Source: Flaviflexus sp.
GTDB taxonomy: Bacteria; Actinomycetota; Actinomycetes; Actinomycetales; Actinomycetaceae
DNA length: 34,952 nucleotides
Assembly: GCA_030537635.1 (NCBI GenBank)
Contig: JAUNVM010000024.1
Span: 1 to 34,952 of the forward strand
Direction: 5' to 3'
The notes under the pieces are model-generated. The model was not told the origin of the DNA, ran no database searches, and was given only the letters and a program-made list of their open reading frames with translations. Both the position numbers and the translations under genes were made by a program. This document shows positions 32,504-34,952 of the stretch, in pieces; position 1 is the first letter of the stretch; each line of letters begins with the position of its first letter.

Positions 32504-34597
32504 GTGGCTGCCACAAAGGACACCGCTCAAACGGCTGAGAAGAAGGCGGGAACGACGAGCACCTCCAGCCGTTCGAGCGCCTCGGCGAAAAAGACGACAG
32601 CGGCAAAGAAGCCTGCGGCGAAGAAGACGACGGCCGCAAAAACGACGACTACGAAGTCGACCGCCGCCAAGAAGCCGGCCGCAAAGAAGGCAACGACCAA
32701 GTCCTCGGCCGCGAAGTCTGCCACTACGTCGACCACGAAGAAGGCCACCACGTCCACTGCGAAGAAGACTTCTGCGAAGAGCGCCGCCAAGAGCTCCACC
32801 GCGACGAAGCCCACCACCAAGTCGGCCACAAAGTCCACTGCGAAGAAGGCTCCGGCAAAGACGGCTACCAAGGCCGCGGCTTCGAAGTCGACGGCCTCGA
32901 AGACCGCTGCCGAGAAGAAGACAACGGCGAAGTCCAGCACCAGTGCGAAGAAGACTGCGGAGAAGAAGTCAACCGCGCAGAAGTCGAGCACGGGAACCGC
33001 CGAAAAGAAGGCTCCGGCGAAGTCCACCGCGAAGAAGAGCACTGCAAAGAAGCCCGCCACCAAGTCGACCGCGAAGTCGACGGGAGCGAAGAAGACTGCA
33101 GCGAAGTCCACCGCGAAGACCACCACGGCTAAGTCGAGCACCAAGTCCTCCTCGACCAAGTCCACTGCGAAGTCGACGGGAGCGAAGAAGACCTCGACGA
33201 GCTCGAGTGCAGCTAAGCCCGCCGCCAAGAAGACCACGTCGAAGAAAACGACTGCGGCTAAGCCCGCTGCCAAGTCGACGAGCAAGTCCACCACGAAGTC
33301 TTCTTCCAAGTCCGCCGCAAAGGAAGAGCCGAAGAAGACTACGGTGAGCCCGGCCGATGAGGAAACGGAAGAGCTTAAGTCGCTGTCCGCAGAAAGCCCT
33401 GATCTTGATGATGAGGAGCTGGATGAGGACGATGTCGACGTCGACGAGGAGGACGAGGACGAGGACCTCGACTCTGACGACGAAGAAGACGAAGACGAGG
33501 ATGACGAAGACGACGACGATGAGGATGATGACGACGAGGAGGAGGCCGAAACTAAGGCCGGTGCCTCGAAGCGGTCTCGTCGTCGGCGCAAGCACGCCGA
33601 GGAAAAGACTCGGCCAGGCCAGTTCACCGTCAAGGATTCTGACGATGCCGACGAACCGGCCCAGCGGATTCACGTTGCCGGCGCCACGGCTGATCCGGTC
33701 AAGGACTATCTCAAGCAGATTGGTAAGGTTCCGCTGCTCAACGCACAGGAAGAGGTAGAGCTCGCCCTGCGCATTGAGGCCGGCCTGTACGCGAACCACA
33801 TCCTGACCAAGGATCGCTCCAAGATCAAGGATGCGGCCTACGAGCGCAAGCTCAACTGGATTGTGCGCGATGGTCAGCTGGCAAAGAACCACCTCCTGGA
33901 AGCAAATCTCCGCCTCGTCGTGTCTCTCGCCAAGCGCTACACCGGACGCGGCATGCTCTTCCTCGACCTCATTCAGGAAGGCAACCTCGGTCTCGTCCGT
34001 GCGGTCGAGAAGTTTGACTACACCAAGGGCTTTAAGTTCTCGACCTACGCCACCTGGTGGATTCGCCAGGCTATTACACGCGCCATGGCCGACCAGGCTC
34101 GCACCATCCGCATCCCGGTGCACATGGTCGAGGTCATTAACAAGCTCGCCCGTGTTCAGCGCCAGATGCTTCAGGATCTCGGCCAGGAACCGACCGTTGA
34201 GCAGTTGGCCCAGGAGCTCGACATGACTGAGGAGAAGGTCATTGAGGTCCAGAAGTACGGTCGCGAACCCATCTCCCTGCACACTCCGCTGGGTGAAGAT
34301 GGTGACTCGGAATTCGGCGACCTCATTGAGGACTCTGAGGCCGTAGTGCCCACCGACCGGGTGGCTCACATCCTTCTCCAGGAGCAGATCCACCAGGTGC
34401 TCGACACCCTGTCCGAGCGCGAAGCTGGCGTCATCACCATGCGCTTCGGTATCAACGACGGGCAGCCAAAGACCCTCGATGAGATCGGACGCAAGTACGG
34501 CGTCACCCGTGAGCGCATCCGCCAGATCGAGTCCAAGACAATGTCGAAGCTCCGGCATCCGTCCCGCTCGCAGGTTCTGCGCGACTACCTCGACTAA
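32504..34597 (+). CDS. sigA: Primary sigma factor SigA/RpoD with long histone-H1-like extension
   Basis: Directs RNA polymerase to housekeeping promoters. 697 residues from GTG at 32504, with GGAAGGGAA upstream. Residues 1 to about 280 are nearly all Lys, Ala, Thr and Ser in KK/AAKK/STAK repeats. About 285-350 are almost entirely Asp and Glu. A basic [10 protein letters not shown] follows. The conserved core starts at about 395 ([21 protein letters not shown], region 1.2). It continues through regions 2.3-2.4 ([20 protein letters not shown]) to region 4.2 ([20 protein letters not shown]) and the actinobacterial end [11 protein letters not shown]. Actinobacterial SigA/HrdB have shorter K/A-rich and acidic N-termini; this extension is longer than the about 225 residues I know for M. 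tuberculosis SigA. Confidence 0.97.
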   Translation: MAATKDTAQTAEKKAGTTSTSSRSSASAKKTTAAKKPAAKKTTAAKTTTTKSTAAKKPAAKKATTKSSAAKSATTSTTKKATTSTAKKTSAKSAAKSSTATKPTTKSATKSTAKKAPAKTATKAAASKSTASKTAAEKKTTAKSSTSAKKTAEKKSTAQKSSTGTAEKKAPAKSTAKKSTAKKPATKSTAKSTGAKKTAAKSTAKTTTAKSSTKSSSTKSTAKSTGAKKTSTSSSAAKPAAKKTTSKKTTAAKPAAKSTSKSTTKSSSKSAAKEEPKKTTVSPADEETEELKSLSAESPDLDDEELDEDDVDVDEEDEDEDLDSDDEEDEDEDDEDDDDEDDDDEEEAETKAGASKRSRRRRKHAEEKTRPGQFTVKDSDDADEPAQRIHVAGATADPVKDYLKQIGKVPLLNAQEEVELALRIEAGLYANHILTKDRSKIKDAAYERKLNWIVRDGQLAKNHLLEANLRLVVSLAKRYTGRGMLFLDLIQEGNLGLVRAVEKFDYTKGFKFSTYATWWIRQAITRAMADQARTIRIPVHMVEVINKLARVQRQMLQDLGQEPTVEQLAQELDMTEEKVIEVQKYGREPISLHTPLGEDGDSEFGDLIEDSEAVVPTDRVAHILLQEQIHQVLDTLSEREAGVITMRFGINDGQPKTLDEIGRKYGVTRERIRQIESKTMSKLRHPSRSQVLRDYLD
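32580..33330 (+). repeat. Low-complexity AAGAAG/GCC/ACC repeat tract in sigA
   Basis: Short degenerate repeats around AAGAAG, GCGAAG, TCGACC and GCCAAG code the Lys/Ala/Thr/Ser tail. Segments such as AAGTCGACGGGAGCGAAGAA recur (about 33074 and 33172). Such DNA tends to change length by slippage or recombination. Confidence 0.8.
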
Positions 34598-34610
34598 AAG
34601 CAAGAAAGCA

Positions 34611-34644
34611 GTAGGGAGGGTGACCACACGGTCACCCTCCCTAC
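34611..34644 (+). terminator. Terminator of sigA
   Basis: A 15-bp perfect stem, GTAGGGAGGGTGACC (34611-34625) and GGTCACCCTCCCTAC (34630-34644), with loop ACAC, followed by GCTTTATG. It lies 14 nt after the stop. Confidence 0.88.
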
Positions 34645-34923
34645 GCTTTATGACAAAACGAGATCCACCTGCGGAAGCGATAGGGGCTACCTACTTTCTC
34701 AGTCTTAGGAGATGTTCGGAAGCTGTCGTTGCAGCCAAGGACACCGGTTACCAATACCCCTGAATCTGATGAAATCCGGCCTCTCTAAGATCGACGAGAA
34801 ACAAAGCGGAGACTCATCCGCTCCTGAGACGGTAGTGGAAGGCCAGATTTAAACGGAAGCCTATAAATCTTCATTTTAGACGAGTCAAAGACAATCAAAA
34901 CTGGTCTCAGTTAAACTGTAAGA
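34645..34923 (+). promoter_or_regulatory. Probable CRISPR leader
   Basis: 279 nt without a credible gene between the sigA terminator and the CRISPR repeat. It becomes clearly AT-rich in its last about 90 nt (GATTTAAACGG, CCTATAAATCTTC, CAATCAAAACTGG, GTTAAACTGTAAGA). CTATAAAT at about 34861-34868 may be a promoter element for the array. The position directly before a repeat in the I-E reading direction is that of a leader. Confidence 0.6.
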
Positions 34924-34952
34924 GTCTTCCCCGCGTGAGCGGGGGTGTTTCC
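34924..34952 (+). CRISPR. First repeat of a type I-E-like CRISPR array (cut by window end)
   Basis: The last 29 nt begin GTCTTCCCCGCG and end GGTGTTTCC, with the internal stem CCCCGC-GTGA-GCGGGG. Length, stem and ends match the I-E/CRISPR2 repeat class (E. coli repeats read G[AT]GTTCCCCGCGCCAGCGGGG in the same orientation). No repeat occurs about 61 nt upstream, so this is an array boundary, with the array continuing to the right beyond the window. No cas gene is inside the window. Confidence 0.8.

Noticed and set aside
32527..33633. Minus-strand open frame of 368 codons rich in Phe, Val and Ser opposite the sigA extension
   Set aside because: It is the complement of Lys/Ala/Asp/Glu repeats, which automatically gives a hydrophobic-looking frame; no start site or biological motif.
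34479..34763. Plus-strand frame reaching from the end of sigA into the CRISPR leader
   Set aside because: It starts inside sigA in another frame, crosses the terminator and has no family features.

Overview
The window is chromosomal DNA from a high-GC actinobacterium. The respiratory layout ctaE-qcrC-qcrA-qcrB, a diheme QcrC and a three-helix Rieske protein, SigA ending in the standard actinobacterial C-terminus, a DUF4192-type protein, an Rv2175c-like DNA-binding protein beside a PASTA-domain kinase, and frequent GTG and apparently leaderless starts all point this way. The pyrophosphate-type phosphofructokinase suggests Actinomycetales, possibly Actinomycetaceae; genus and species cannot be fixed by reading alone. 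Much of 4.6-26.6 kb holds the same genes as the Rv2173-Rv2196 region of Mycobacterium tuberculosis (idsA2, Rv2175c, pknL, aroG, the Rv2191 exonuclease/UvrC-like fusion, trpD, ctaE, qcrCAB), partly rearranged and interrupted by transport genes.

Layout. (1) 1-2.4 kb, minus strand: a small paralogous cluster of single-pass membrane proteins. They have proline-rich or charged cytoplasmic tails and an exported domain of about 75 residues with two cysteines. There is one partial copy at the edge, one copy with the domain doubled, one decayed pseudogene and one simple copy. (2) 2.5-4.5 kb: a TPM-like membrane protein and Mn-type superoxide dismutase. (3) 4.6-8.8 kb: ctaE-qcrCAB, the cytochrome bc1 branch of respiration. 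(4) 9.0-10.5 kb: an atypical receiver-like protein overlapping trpD. (5) 10.9-15.0 kb: a Mn/Zn-type ABC importer and the Mg2+ channel MgtE. (6) 15.0-17.5 kb, minus: a small membrane protein, an exonuclease/GIY-YIG fusion and a stand-alone Lrp/AsnC ligand-binding domain. (7) 17.6-20.3 kb: PPi-phosphofructokinase and class II DAHP synthase. (8) 20.5-24.4 kb: PASTA Ser/Thr kinase, a LysM lytic transglycosylase and a divergent Rv2175c-like regulator, a cell-wall-growth module with repeated GTCACA boxes between the divergent genes. (9) 24.6-25.5 kb: an isolated GIY-YIG nuclease-like gene that looks like an insertion. (10) 25.5-28.0 kb: polyprenyl diphosphate synthase, DUF4192-like protein and universal stress protein. 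(11) 28.0-32.4 kb: glycine cleavage gcvT-gcvH-gcvP. (12) 32.5-34.6 kb: primary sigma factor SigA with an unusually long histone-H1-like and acidic N-terminal extension. (13) 34.65-34.95 kb: an AT-richer leader ending in one 29-nt type I-E-like CRISPR repeat, so an array very probably begins at the right edge.

The parts connect in central metabolism (DAHP synthase and TrpD in aromatic synthesis, PPi-PFK in glycolysis, glycine cleavage), aerobic energy and oxygen defence (bc1/CtaE, Mn-SOD, a likely Mn importer), and cell-wall growth control (PASTA kinase, LysM transglycosylase). The least explained elements are the two-cysteine membrane paralogs, the SigA extension, the receiver-like protein coupled to trpD, and the GIY-YIG orphan. 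Several genes lack a Shine-Dalgarno sequence and instead carry a -10-like box 6-7 nt before the start codon, which suggests leaderless transcription.
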